Source: Branchipolynoe longqiensis (taxonomy: Eukaryota > Annelida > Polychaeta > Phyllodocida > Polynoidae). From it: a DNA stretch of 64,000 nucleotides. Below are positions 10,520-20,620 of this stretch, one piece after another; positions within the stretch are counted from its first letter, which is position 1, and every line of letters begins with the position of its first letter. Location: assembly GCA_030323885.1 (NCBI GenBank), contig CM059186.1:170361230-170425229 (forward strand), read 5' to 3'. The translations under genes and the position numbers were made by a program. Below the pieces are notes generated by a model. That model was not told where the DNA came from, made no database searches, and saw only the letters and a program-made list of their open reading frames with translations.

Positions 10520-10856
10520 AGACGGGATGGCCGAATGAGTTAGAGCCTCCGTCTCTCGTGTTGGTAGACGTGGGATCGTGGGTTCGAACCCTGGTCAAGT
10601 CAAACCAATGACTTAAAAATGTATACTTGTCACTTCCTAGTCAGGCGCTCGGCATTATTAGGATAGGGCAAGGACTGGTTAGCTCAGTGTCAGGATAATG
10701 TGACTGAGTGGGATATCCAGTCATGGCGCTTGGTGGCCTGCTCTCCCAGTGGGACATCACTATAAAGCCGCCATGAGTATGCACTGTCACAAGTCGGTAC
10801 CCGCCCTGATATGACCTTAGATGTTGTTAGGACATAAAATAACAAACAAAAATATG
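10520..10856 (+). mobile_element. tRNA-derived SINE, second head type
   Basis: Head GACGGGATGGCCGAATGAGT with the strong B box GGGTTCGAACCC. It then has the same body and tail as the 10108 copy, so two different tRNA heads are attached to one conserved body. Confidence 0.8.
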
Positions 10857-10862
10857 TAACTT

Positions 10863-11040
10863 CAGTCAAACCTCTCTAAATCGACCGATCTTGGGACCGA
10901 CTTTAAGTGGTCCATTTAGGGAGGTGGTCGGTTTAGGGAGTTAGAATATGGTTACAATGGTATTGTTGGGACCCAAATAAAGGCATCGATATGGGGGAGT
11001 GGTCGATCTGTGGAGGTGGTCGGTTAGAAATGTTTTACTG
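10863..11040. mobile_element. pogo/Tigger-like MITE ending 21 bp before an exon
   Basis: Ends CAGTCAAACCTCTCTAAATC and, as complement, GGTTAGAAATGTTTTACTG. Related copies are at 29587-29889 and 60730-60926, the latter TA-flanked. Here the TA flanks are eroded. The right end lies next to the acceptor of exon 11062. Confidence 0.65.
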
Positions 11041-11061
11041 TGTTTGCTTTGCTTTGTACAG

Positions 11062-11585
11062 GTGCCAGTGTAAATGCAACTGCCTGTATGAACGCCGAGA
11101 CTCGGCCGGCCAAGTTGCGGGTGGAGAGTGTGAGGCGGGAGCCTGGTGCGGCGCAGACACTCGCCCAGCACAGGCTGTGTGCGCGCCACAGTTCTTGCGC
11201 CTCAAACTCAAGGCCCCGCCCCTTCCGCCCCCAATATCTGGGTCCCAGACTCACGCATGCGCAGCCAATCAACCCAGCCTTCATTCTCCTGAAGCTCTTG
11301 TCTCGCACAATGCGACGTAATCTGAACGATGGATCAGATAAGAAGGTTCGAAAACGCAAACCGCTGCTATTCGCAAACAAGGAAGTGGGTGTTACCAGCG
11401 GAGCTCTAACCGGAAATGACGTGAATCTCCCCCTGGCGGAGAAGACGGGTAATGCGCCAGTGTCGACAGCAGCAGACGACACCGAACTTGGTCAGAGGGG
11501 TGTTACCAGGTGGCGCCACCAACACCACCACCAACCACAGGGCCAGGGGCTGTGCTGGAATATATTGTCATCAACTGTTGTGTAA
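11062..11585 (+). CDS. PDZ-domain protein, last coding exon
   Basis: Acceptor GCTTTGCTTTGTACAG ends at 11061. The first two bases complete the codon opened by exon 8917-9046. The frame runs 174 codons to TAA at 11583-11585. Visible features are a basic patch (KKVRKRK near 11340), a His/Gln-rich stretch near the end, and the C-terminus LSSTVV. S/T-x-hydrophobic at the C-terminus is a class I PDZ ligand motif, so this protein may bind its own or other PDZ domains. Summed with the other three exons the coding sequence is 1,290 nt including the stop. Another frame (to 11320) and a 152-codon antisense ORF also exist here, so the coding frame is inferred from phase and length. Confidence 0.65.
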
Positions 11586-11700
11586 AGAATTTTGACTGAT
11601 TAATTAATTTCTTTATTTCATCTTCATCGGAATTTATTTATTGGTGCATTGGGATGGTATAATAGGAAATAAAGAGGTGTTAGTTTCGTAATTGTGATTC
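11586..11700 (+). terminator. 3' UTR and polyadenylation signal of the PDZ gene
   Basis: AATAAA at 11668-11673, about 85 nt after the stop, followed by a GT-rich element (GAGGTGTTAG, TTTGTGTTG) as expected downstream of a cleavage site. Confidence 0.7.
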
Positions 11701-11804
11701 TTTGTGTTGTTTTATTAATTAGATTTGCAGCTGCGGCTGGTTTTAATGGAGTCAATGATATAGAATTTAAATGAAGGGGGAAATACACTCATGAGCAACA
11801 GGCG

Positions 11805-12302
11805 TAGTCCGATGGTTTTGAATGTCTGTCATTTTCAGAGATAAATATAGTAGGCCGAGCGTTATAACCGACCTTATTTTAGTTAAAAATAACTTCGCTT
11901 TAAAGTGAACAACTTAGAGATGTTTTTGTTGTTGGTAGAGTGCTTGATTAAAGCTGCATAGTCCGATGAAGCATCACATTTTCAAAACCAAAACAAGTAT
12001 CGCAATTTGATTCTACATATCTAACTTAAATACTAATGTGATTGTTAAACATTTGTCACCATATAGAAGGGAATACTGAGGCAATTTAATAGAACCTGTT
12101 ACTGCAGAAACCTATGGGGTCAGAATTTTGGAAATCTTGCCAAAACTAATTTTGCTTGTTTGCACTTCAAATATCTCAAAAGTTAGCTATTTAAAATGAA
12201 AGTTACTTCAAGTGAAAGTAGTGTAGATTATGACGATCACGCTAATATGTTTATATCAGAAACTGACAGAAACTCAAAACCCATCGGACTTTGCAACTTT
12301 AA
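11805..12302. mobile_element. TTAA-type MITE copies
   Basis: A partial copy (11805-11940, CGTAGTCCGATGGTTTTGA) and a full copy (11948-12302, TTAAAGCTGCATAGTCCGATG to CATCGGACTTTGCAACTTTAA). Confidence 0.7.
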
Positions 12303-12512
12303 GCAGGGGAAATTTCAATCGTGAACGATTGGTCTTCCTCATTCCACTGCTCCTTACCCTATCCTAATAATGGTGAGTGCCTGGCTAGGAAGCGACAAGT
12401 ATAAATTTTTAAGTCACAGGTTTGACTCGACCAGAGTTCGAACCCACGATCCCCATAATGGGAGATCAACACTCAACCCATTCGGCAATCCTGTCTGGCT
12501 AGCCTTCCTAGA
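12303..12512 (-). mobile_element. SINE head region, minus strand
   Basis: Complement of the SINE head and early body: GAAGCGACAAGTATAAATTT, GACTCGACCAGAGTTCGAAC, ending CATTCGGCAATCCTGTCTGG. Confidence 0.7.
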
Positions 12513-13325
12513 GTTTGAAGTGTAAACATGACAACTTTATTTTGGCATGCAAAGACTCCAGCTGTTAAAGGTTCTATCCAATTGACTTAATATGGCCTTC
12601 TATGTGGCATTAAAATGCTTAATAAGTCCAGTAGTATCTCAGTGTCTTGCTTCTAGAAATTGGATGTTTTTATCGGACTATGCAGCAGTGATTAATGCCA
12701 AGTACACACCTACCGTATACGATTCGCGCACTAAAACTCATGACTCGACCCGACCTGCTTAAAACTGAAAACGGGCCGATTCATTTTTCGAATCGCGAAT
12801 CGCAATCGTAATCGGCCCGTTTTAGCCCTAAAACTGAGTTTTAAGTCGCGAATCCCAATCGGTAGATGTGCTAGGGTATCACACACCTAACAACTTTTGT
12901 GCGCGAAACGGGCAGTTTTAGGTCGTAAACGGTAGGTGGGTGCGGATGAACGGTAGGTGTGTACCTGGCATAAAGTTGCATAGTCTGATGGTTTTGAGTT
13001 TCTGTATTTCTTCTGAGATAAATATATTAGATCGATCACTAGTATCTACTTTACATTAGTTCAAAGTTACTTTTATTTTAAATGGTAAACGTTTGCGATA
13101 TTTGAAGTGTAAACATGGAAAATTAGTTTTGGCAAGCTTGCCAAAACTCTGACGCCATAGACCTCTACAGTAACATGTTCTATTAAATTGACTCAGTATT
13201 TCCTTCTATGCAGAATGAAATGTTCAATAAGTGCATCAGTATCTCAGTTAGATATGTAAGAATCAAATCTAGATAATTCTTTTAGTTTTGACAATTTCAC
13301 ATTTCATCGGACTATGCAGCCTTAA
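12513..13325. mobile_element. TTAA-type MITE copy interrupted by a 275 bp Harbinger-like MITE
   Basis: The nested element at 12697-12969 has inverted ends GCCAAGTACACACCTACCGT and ACGGTAGGTGTGTACCTGGC, flanked by TAA on both sides. A second copy is at 41295-41572. The surrounding TTAA-type MITE remains end at 12690 (TCGGACTATGCAGCAG) and restart at 12970 (AAAGTTGCATAGTCTGATGG), continuing to 13325. The TAA flanks suggest PIF/Harbinger, tentatively. Confidence 0.6.
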
Positions 13326-13565
13326 ATGTGGCCCAGCTAACATCATCACATACAAATATCGCAGAAAGTAAGTCGTATGGGCACACTTTTTACCCCTTTA
13401 TTTTTTATAGATACAAATATAATGTGCACCATATCACCTAGATGAAATAATTCCCCCCTACCTAGAGTAGGGGGTGAATGATGACCTAGATTAAATCCGA
13501 GCCAACCCTGCGTCGATAGGAGTAAATGTAAACAAGCTATAAAAGCCCTTGTTCCAGCATGCGCT
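13326..13565. other. Intergenic, fragment of the GATTCACCC element family
   Basis: CCTACCTAGAGTAGGGGGTGAATG at about 13458-13482 resembles the palindromic end of the family at 14585-14999. Otherwise nothing seen. Confidence 0.35.
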
Positions 13566-13995
13566 GTTAAAGTTGTATGGTCCGATGGTTTTGAGTTTCT
13601 GTCATTTTCTGAGATAAATGTATTGAATTGATTGTTATAATCTACCTTACTTTAGTTTGAACTATCTTTTATTTTAAATGGCTAACTTTTGAGATATTTG
13701 AAGTGAAAACATGCTAAATTAATTTGGGCAAACATGCCAAAACTCTTCCAGCATAGGTTTCTGCGGGAACAGGTTCTTTTAAATTGACTCAGTATTGCCT
13801 TTTATGTGGAAAGAAATGCTTAATGAGTGCATCGGTATCTAAGTTAGATATGTAGAATCAAATCTAGATAATTATTTTGGTTTTGAAAATTTGATTCTTC
13901 ATCAGACTCATCATCATCATGCTGTCGGTCGCAATGCGACAAAGACTGCTTTCATTACTTAACTGCCGCTCTCCATTTATCGGACTATGCAGCTT
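13566..13995. mobile_element. TTAA-type MITE with inserted LINE/SINE 3' tail
   Basis: Starts GTTAAAGTTGTATGGTCCGA and ends CGGACTATGCAGCTTAAA. At 13907-13978 it is interrupted by (CATCAT)n plus GCTGTCGGTCGCAATGCGAC, the 3' end shared with copies at 32226-32290 and 36585-36655. Confidence 0.6.
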
Positions 13996-14002
13996 AAATA
14001 CA

Positions 14003-14584
14003 AGATGGGATGGCAGAATGAGCTAGAGCGTCCGTCTCCCATGTTGGTAGATCGTGGGATGGTGGGTTCAAACACTGGTCGAGTCAAACCAATGACTTAA
14101 AAATGTATACTTGTCACTTCCTAGCCAGGTGCTTGGCATTATTATGATAGGACAAGGAGCAGTGGAATAAGGAAGACCAATCATCCAGGATTTAAATTTC
14201 ACCTGCTTAAGCCACTAATTTACCCCCTCCCCCAATAAATCCGTCCTATGACCTTACATGTTGCTAGGACGTATAACAACAAACAATCAAAGAACATCTT
14301 TAAGCGGACAGTATGGCCGAATTGGTGCTGGCTGGTTTCCCACCTAGCAGGTCGTGAGGTCAAACCAATGATGTGTTGCTACCTAGTCTGGCGCATGGAT
14401 AGAGCAGAGATGTGTCCCCTCAGTATAAGGCAATGTGACTGAGGGGGATATCAGGCCTGTCTTCAAATGCAGCCCATTCGAACCCACGGGTTCAAACCCT
14501 GGTTGAGTCAAACCAATGCCTTACAAATGTATACTTGTCACTTCCTAGCCAGGCGGTCAGCATTATTAAGATAGGGTAAGGACT
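14003..14584 (+). mobile_element. Cluster of truncated SINE copies
   Basis: Pieces at 14005-14165 (head GATGGGATGGCAGAATGAGC), 14247-14290 (tail), 14303-14470 (diverged copy) and 14475-14584 (B box GGGTTCAAACCC onward). The last piece is interrupted by the next element and resumes at 15000. Confidence 0.65.
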
Positions 14585-14999
14585 AGATAAAAGATTCACC
14601 CCGTACTTCCAGTACAGGGGTGAGCGACAACATATTCTAAATACGGGCGAAAATAGCTTTAGTATGGAACAAGAAGTAGAATGCCTGGCACCAGTGTCAA
14701 ATGGTTACTTATATCAACACAGAGTTGGTGAAATGGGAAAGAATGCAAAAATACAAGATGGCGGCCAGACAACGCCGTCAATTTCACTTTAAATTACATT
14801 AAAGTATATGTTTTATTATAGTTTCCAACTCAAAAGTAGCGGGTAAATATGAAGACATATACAAAGAATAAATGTTGCTTCTTAGATTGTGAAATTAGGC
14901 TCCCATAAAGACTCATTTCATTAGCCTGATTTTTCGACCATTTTTATATGAGGCTGGTCTTCACCCATGTACTACAAGTACTGGGTGAATCTTTTATCT
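14585..14999. mobile_element. MULE-like MITE inserted in a SINE, 11 bp target duplication
   Basis: Inverted ends AGATAAAAGATTCACCC (14585) and GGGTGAATCTTTTATCT (to 14999). The 11 bp GGGTAAGGACT occurs immediately before (14574-14584) and after (15000-15010), as a target duplication within the SINE body. A duplication of 9-11 bp suggests Mutator-like mobilisation. The ends also contain short palindromes (CCGTACTTCCAGTACAGGGG). Confidence 0.6.
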
Positions 15000-15150
15000 G
15001 GGTAAGGACTAGTTGGCTCAGTGTCAGAATAATGTGACTGAGTGGGATATGAGGTCATAGTGTTGGGGAATGGTCTCCCAATGGAGCAGCACTATTAGAT
15101 CGCCATGAGTGCGCAGTCACAAGTCAGTACCCATCCTGATAACAACGAAT
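15000..15150 (+). mobile_element. SINE remainder
   Basis: Continues the SINE interrupted at 14584 (GACTAGTTGGCTCAGTGTC to CAGTACCCATCCTGATA). Confidence 0.65.
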
Positions 15151-15189
15151 CCAATGCAGCTATATAGAGACACATATAAAAAGTTGACA

Positions 15190-15258
15190 AGGTCCCGCCG
15201 AGATTTGAACTCAGATCGCAGGATTCAGAGTCCTGACTAACCATTACACCACGGAACC
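15190..15258 (-). pseudogene. tRNA-Gln(CUG) pseudogene with 4 nt deletion
   Basis: Nearly identical to the intact copy at 16722-16793, but GTGC is missing from the D-arm/anticodon junction (TCCTGACTAACC instead of TCCTGAGTGCTAACC). The anticodon loop and T-arm are intact. A Pol III T5 terminator follows (complement of AAAAA at 15178-15182). The deletion should break the D stem. Confidence 0.75.
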
Positions 15259-15760
15259 CTTGAGAACTTCTTTTGAGCAGGCATACCCAACACAAGTTTG
15301 AAAGTGAGCAGAATGACCTATGGCTCACGGCGTGGAGGACCCGGTGTCGCAGTTTCCGCCGTCCGCCAGTTTCCGTGGTGCACCTACACTCAAATGCATT
15401 GTCAATGGCCGTGAGCAATCTTCATACAGAAAAAGTGAAATATCTCTAAAACCACAACACCTAGAAACAAATCGCTTGGTAGACATATAGAAAACATCTT
15501 TACCAAAAAGATTATATTAAATTTATAAGGTTAGGGTTCTTGATTTCTATTAATTTTGAATAAAACTAATGTTTTGCACTGCGCGTACTGTCAAACTCAA
15601 GGCATTGTCAATGGTCGTGAGCAATCTTCATTCAGAAAATACAGAAAAAGTGAAATATCTCTAAAACCACACCACCTAGAAACAAATCGCTTGGTACACA
15701 TATAGAAAACATCTTTACCAAAAACATTATATTAAATTTATAAGGTTAGTGACGATGCTG
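15259..15760. repeat. tRNA-Gln 5' flank unit and about 200 bp associated repeat
   Basis: 15259-15590 is almost identical to 16794-17145, the same 5' flank beside another tRNA-Gln, so the tRNA was duplicated with its flank. Within it, the block ATATCTCTAAAACCACA through TTTATAAGGTTAG recurs at 15655-15750, 21135-21230 and, inverted, three times at 30270-30830. Confidence 0.75.
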
Positions 15761-16010
15761 TTAGATTTTGACGCATGTGCAGAAGCGATGCGTACCGCGG
15801 AAACTGGCGGACGGCGGAAACTGCGACACCGGGAAGGAGAGAATTCCCCCTTGCGCAGTGAATATCATGGAGGTTAGGATGGGGAGATAGAAACATTAAA
15901 GTTGCATGGTCCGATCAAACATATTTTTGTCAAAACCAAAACAATTACTTATAATATTTGATTCTATATATCCAACTTAGGTACTGGTGCATTACTGGTA
16001 CATCATATAC
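15761..16010. other. Repeat fragments
   Basis: An inverted copy of the CGCAGTTTCCGCCGTCCGCC motif lies at about 15797-15830. A TTAA-MITE 5' end follows at 15895-16000 (CATTAAAGTTGCATGGTCCG). No gene. Confidence 0.5.
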
Positions 16011-16430
16011 AGAATAATCAGTAAATTGATTACCACATCCCTTTGGACGCCTACTTTGAGACAGCCATTAGGTAGAGAGGGCATTGACCAATTAGGTCAA
16101 TCTCATGACCTCATTAGTCTGGCCCTCATTCCAGTACCATATATGGCATTAGTCAGGTTCCAGGACATACAGTAGAGGTTTGATGGCATCCCACCCATGG
16201 TTGGGTCAATTGCTTACCTACTCCCCCTCCCAACACACCACACTGACACCAGCTTCTAAGTTCTAGCCTCCCTCCCCTTCACACACCCCTCCACACACCC
16301 ATTCCTCACACCTACTCCTGCCCTCTACACACACTTAGCCAGTAGAAATTAATTGGGGACCAGACGACCTACAGATTAGTAGGTCATCTCTCATCACGTG
16401 ACCATCGCGACATGTGAATCTGGACCACAA
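16011..16430. other. No recognised feature
   Basis: Unique-looking intergenic sequence with a C-rich patch at about 16215-16330. No ORF or repeat call is supported. Confidence 0.4.
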
Positions 16431-16721
16431 CAACTGGTCTTTTGGCAAGCTTGCCAAAATTATGTTGGATTCTTTCAGCTCAAATTGCTCCAAAATTAGG
16501 CGTTTAAAAAAAATCAATGTGACTCCAGAATAATGCATATTAGGTTATAATGGTCAACCTGATACATTTATCTAAAAAAATGAAGCAACAATTCGAAAGC
16601 CACCAGTCAATCGTTATTTATATCCACATAATAAATGATATATATAAATATACTATATCATTTATTATATATATATATAATTTAGATAGCAAATATATAC
16701 ATATAACACAAAAGACTTGCA
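16431..16721. repeat. Diverged TTAA-MITE interior and AT-rich spacer
   Basis: CTTTTGGCAAGCTTGCCAAAA at about 16438-16459 is the palindromic centre of the TTAA-MITE family. It is followed by TA-rich sequence leading to the tRNA gene. Confidence 0.5.
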
Positions 16722-16793
16722 AGGTTCCGCCGAGATTTGAACTCGGATCGCAGGATTCAGAGTCCTGAGTGCTAACCATTACACCACGGAACC
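16722..16793 (-). tRNA. tRNA-Gln (CUG)
   Basis: Minus-strand 72 nt gene including the discriminator U. It has acceptor stem GGTTCCG/CGGAACC, A box TGGTGTAATGGTTAGCAC, anticodon loop CTCTGAA (anticodon CUG) and T-arm GAGTTCAAATCTC. It matches the animal tRNA-Gln consensus throughout. The run TTTT occurs about 10 nt downstream (complement of AAAA at about 16710), a Pol III terminator. Best preserved of the cluster, with 17416-17486 and 30060-30130. Confidence 0.95.
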
Positions 16794-17226
16794 CTTGAGA
16801 AGTTCTTTTGAGCAGGCATACCCAACACAAGTTTGAAAGTGAGCAGAATGACCTATGGCTCATGGCGTGGAGGACCCGGTGTCGCAGTTTCCGCCGTCCG
16901 CCAGTTTCCGCGGTACGCCTACACTCAAATGCATTGTCAATGGCCGTGAGCAATCTTCATACAGAAAAAGTGAAATATCTCTAAAACCACACCACCTAGA
17001 AACAAATCGCTTGGTAGACATATAGAAAACATCTTTACCAAAAAGATTATATTAAATTTATAAGGTTAAGGTTCTTGATTTCTATTAATTTTGAATAAAA
17101 CTAATGTTTTGCACTGCGCGTACTGTCAAACAGGCTTACTCATCGTAGATATAAATAATGATATCATATATATATATTCATATACATGAAAATAGCCAAA
17201 AATAGCAAAAAATAGTAAATCAGAAA
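16794..17226. repeat. Duplicated tRNA-Gln 5' flank
   Basis: Near-identical to 15259-15590 up to about 17135, then AT-rich sequence. Contains CCGGTGTCGCAGTTTCCGCC. Confidence 0.75.
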
Positions 17227-17295
17227 TGTCCACTGATATTTGAACTCAAATAGCAGGATTCAGCGTTCTGCATGAAACCGTTACACCACGAAACC
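17227..17295 (-). pseudogene. Degenerate tRNA-Gln-like copy
   Basis: Recognisable T-arm (ATTTGAACTCAAAT) and A box (ACCGTTACACCAC). The anticodon stem is mismatched (AGGATTCAGCGTTCT) and the acceptor is eroded. Confidence 0.65.
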
Positions 17296-17415
17296 ATGGA
17301 TACTTCATATTATGAGGGGCTTGCTCACTGCAGATATATATAATTTTTAATATGTGCATGTTATATATATATGTACATTTATATAACATATACAGATAAA
17401 AATAATAAATCACGA

Positions 17416-17486
17416 GGTTCTGCCGAGATTTGAACTCGGATCGCAGGATTCAGAGTCCTGAGTGCTAACCATTACACCACGGAACC
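17416..17486 (-). tRNA. tRNA-Gln (CUG)
   Basis: Same arms and CUG anticodon as 16722-16793, with one acceptor change giving a wobble or mismatch (GGTTCT on the plus strand). A T-run terminator lies about 15-20 nt downstream. Likely functional. Confidence 0.85.
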
Positions 17487-17904
17487 CTTAGTTAATAAAT
17501 GCAGTCGGCCACTTTCACCAAATATATATATGTATATATATATGTGATATAACATCATTACGCAAATATAATTAATTAGAAGCTTTCGACCTTATCTTCT
17601 ATCATTCTCCGCATTCAATCATCTACTGCAGGGTTCTTATTATTGGTCATCGACTTCAATTCTCTGACAACCTCAGCCTGCATGTGACGCCACCTGTCTG
17701 TACACACATTAAGTCTGGCCATGCGCCCTCACTCTGCCTGCTAGATATTGTGTTATTTAGGCTCGAGGCGGCTAACCTCTAGTCAGATATTATAGATATA
17801 TCTTCAACCCACCCACAAAGTCACATTGTTGTGCCTCTCTATTCATGCGTAGAATTAATTATGTAGCATATATATACATATAAGAAATAAAAGAATAATC
17901 ACAA
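17487..17904. repeat. tRNA-Gln spacer unit
   Basis: The block TAATAAATGCAGTCGGCCAC through GAATTAATTATGTAGCATAT is the same spacer found at 27770-28140 beside other tRNA-Gln-like copies. The duplication unit therefore included the tRNA and about 400 bp of spacer. Confidence 0.7.
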
Positions 17905-17974
17905 GGTTCCACTGAGATTTAAACTCAGATCGCAGGATTCAGAATCCTGTGTGAAACCGCTACACCATGGAACC
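17905..17974 (-). pseudogene. tRNA-Gln-like copy, variant arms
   Basis: The acceptor and CUG loop are kept (GGATTCAGAATCCTG) with several compensating changes in the T-arm (GAGATTTAAACTC). The A box is altered (GTGAAACCGC on the plus strand), so Pol III activity is doubtful. A T4 terminator is present. Confidence 0.6.
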
Positions 17975-18017
17975 ATTTATATAGAAATAAAAAAAACATA
18001 GAAATAATAAAACATGA

Positions 18018-18060
18018 GGTTCGGCTGAGATTTGAACTAGGATCGCAGGTTTCAGAGTCA
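18018..18060 (-). pseudogene. Truncated tRNA-Gln-like fragment
   Basis: Acceptor, T-arm and part of the anticodon arm (GGTTCGGCTGAGATTTGAAC to TTTCAGAGTC). The D arm is missing. Confidence 0.6.
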
Positions 18061-18358
18061 TTTTTATTTAGGCTAGAGACGGTTAAACCTCTAGCCAGAT
18101 ATATATATCTACAACCCACTGATATATATATATTTCTTTTAATTTATTTTTTGGTCCATTAGTTGTTTAAGCAGGGGAAATTTCAGTCATAGACAACTGG
18201 TCTTCCTCATTCCAGAGCTGGTCGATAGAAAGCCCGAGCCTACACTTTTACCGACCCTAGGGATTTTTAACCTCCCACACCACATAGAAATGGTATGAGA
18301 GCAACCGGCCTTTGATGACGCTGTAAGTTATACACAGCGGTGGAAATAAAATATCACA
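18061..18358. repeat. Spacer and a dispersed repeat
   Basis: 18165-18350 (AAGCAGGGGAAATTTCAGTC to TATACACAGCGGTGG) recurs inverted at 33410-33545 and direct at 43205-43345. A dispersed element of unknown type. Confidence 0.6.
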
Positions 18359-18359
18359 A

Positions 18360-18428
18360 GCTCACGCCAAGATTTGAACTCGGACCACAGGATTCAGAGC
18401 TGAGGTCTAACTGTGACACCACACAACC
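18360..18428 (-). pseudogene. Degenerate tRNA-Gln-like copy
   Basis: GATTTGAACTCGGACCACAGGATTCAGAG and ACTGTGACACCAC remain. The stems are broken. Confidence 0.55.
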
Positions 18429-18469
18429 CTTGGATAGTTTATGTAATATATGGGTAAAAGACATCCAGG

Positions 18470-20620
18470 CACGAGTGGAGAACAAAGGCATATGTAAATG
18501 AGATGACGTGAGGCACATGGTGCCGGCGGTTCATGTCCCTGGACGGTGAATAAAGCATTCAGTATCCACAAGCCAAAGTGTTCAGACATTGTGCTTTCAG
18601 ATGGTGTCAGATAAGGACAATGACGCCTGCAAACACGCTGCCTGGCCTCAGGCCGCCGATTCAGCTCGTCCTCTGCAACAATGCATGATCGAACTGGTAA
18701 ACATGGATCAGAGCATATAACATATATGCCATGGCTTCAGGAGTCATTACGAAAACAGAACAAGTGCAATGCTGTATCTTGCTTCACGTCATGGGCGAAG
18801 AAGCCCATAAAGTTTTTGCCAATGTGGCCATCACGGTTGCCGAGCAGGACAAGATTGGGTCGTTAATGGAGGCATTTCAAGCATACTGTACCGGTAAATC
18901 AAACTTAATAATAATACGTTACCGTTTCAACTCACATAATCAAGCCAGCGAAAGTATGTCCACATATATCACGGCCCTCAGGGACAGAGTGAAAGATTGT
19001 GAATATGGACCGATTGAAGAATCGCTGTTGCACGATCGTTTGGTTGCTGGTGTCAAGAACATGACGTTGAGAAACAAGATGCTGCAAACAGCCGATGTCA
19101 CATTCGAAAAGTGCATTAATATGTGCGAACTCAGTGAATTTTGTGCTGACCAGTTGGAAGAAAAGAAATCGGACGTGGAAAATTGATTTTCTGAACAGAT
19201 ATCCAAATGCGCATACCGTTGCACTGGTGGTTCGTCTGGCTGAACGGCCATCTTGGAAATCACCATCTTGGAAGGCGGGAAATGCCACCGGTCCAAGCGA
19301 ATTCAAGATTCAATGTCAAAACTGTGGTTATGAAAACCGACTTGGATTTTGCTGGCGAAGGGCAAGATCTGTGTTGCCTGCAAGAAGGTTGGGCACTTCA
19401 GGAAGGTTTGCCGGAGCAAACTTGGCAGGGTCGATGAGTTGACCATGGAAGAACCCGACCCTCACAACATCGAACAAGACCCAGATCCGGCAGAAGTCAA
19501 TGTGTTGATGACGGATCTGCTTGTCGGTGTTATCAAGTGCAACACCAAACAAGACACCAAGCTCTGTTATGTGACCATCCGAGTGAACGGTCATCCAGTC
19601 AAGTTCAAGCTCAACACAGGCTCGGAGGCGAACGTTCTTCCGAGGAATGTCTTCGACAGGATCACATGAGTAGGACTGACGAACACCAGATGTTCGCTCG
19701 TGACATTCTCGGGACATCGGATAACTCCCGATGGCGAGGCTTCGGTCGAGATCGACGGCAGAGACTTTGCATTCCAAGTGGTGTGGGACTGCCAACCTAT
19801 TTTGGGTAACTGGCATGCTGACAAACATTTCCACCCTGAACAACGCCCACAGCCCACGAGCCGACAATCTGGTAAGCAAATATAAAAATGTTTTTCAAGG
19901 ATTAGGCTTGATAAAATTGAATGCTGTCATTCATATTGACAAATCTGTACAACCTGTTGTGGACCCACCGAGGAGGATTCTGTATGCAATACAAAATAAG
20001 GTGCATGACAAACTAAATCGCATGGTAAAAATGGGTGTTATTGTCGAACAAAATGAGCCAACTGAATGGGTAAATTCCATAACCATTGTTAAAAAACCTA
20101 ACAAAATAAGAATCTCTCTGGATCCAACAAAATTGAACAAAGCCATTAAAAGAGGACCATTCCCAACTAAAATTATTTGATGAAATCATTGCCAAAACGG
20201 TGTAATGGTCAATATTTATCTGTTTTAGATGCCATGACAAGGTATTGGCAAATCAAACTAGACTACAAATGTTCACTTTTGTGCACGTTTAATACTCCAT
20301 GGGGCTGGTACAATGACACCCGCCTACCATTTGGCATCAAAACAGCCGGTGATATTTTCATTCAGGAAATGTACTGTGTCGTGGGCGATATACCCGGGAT
20401 AGGTATAGTGACAGACGACATTCTGGTATATCGGTCAACCGTTGAGGAACATGACATACTGAAAGCAGTGCTGGACCGGGCCAGGTCAGTCAATCTAAAA
20501 TTAAACGAGTCAAAATCTTTGTTATGCAAAACAACAGTGAAATATGTAGGTCATCAACTTACCCAACAAGGCGTAAAACCAGATCCAGACAGAATACAGG
20601 CAATAATAGCCCTCCGCACC
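18470..20620 (+). pseudogene. Broken Ty3/Gypsy retrotransposon (gag, nucleocapsid, protease, RT)
   Basis: A 5' LTR remnant with AATAAA (18549) ends just before TGGTGTCAGA (18602-18611), matching a tRNA-Leu 3' end as primer site. Gag follows (main frame 18731-19186). A CCHC zinc knuckle lies near 19370-19420 (CVACKKVGHFRKVC). The retropepsin site reads NTGSE near 19614, with Asn where the catalytic Asp should be. RT fingers (to 20180) and palm (20177-20620) sit in different frames, with VTDDIL at the catalytic position. RNase H, integrase and the 3' LTR are missing because another fragment starts at about 20612. Same family as the minus-strand element at 21580. Inactive. Confidence 0.85.

Noticed and set aside
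11024..11482. 152-codon minus-strand ORF
   Set aside because: Lies opposite the last PDZ exon. GC-rich coding sequence gives mirror ORFs; no splice or polyA support on that strand.
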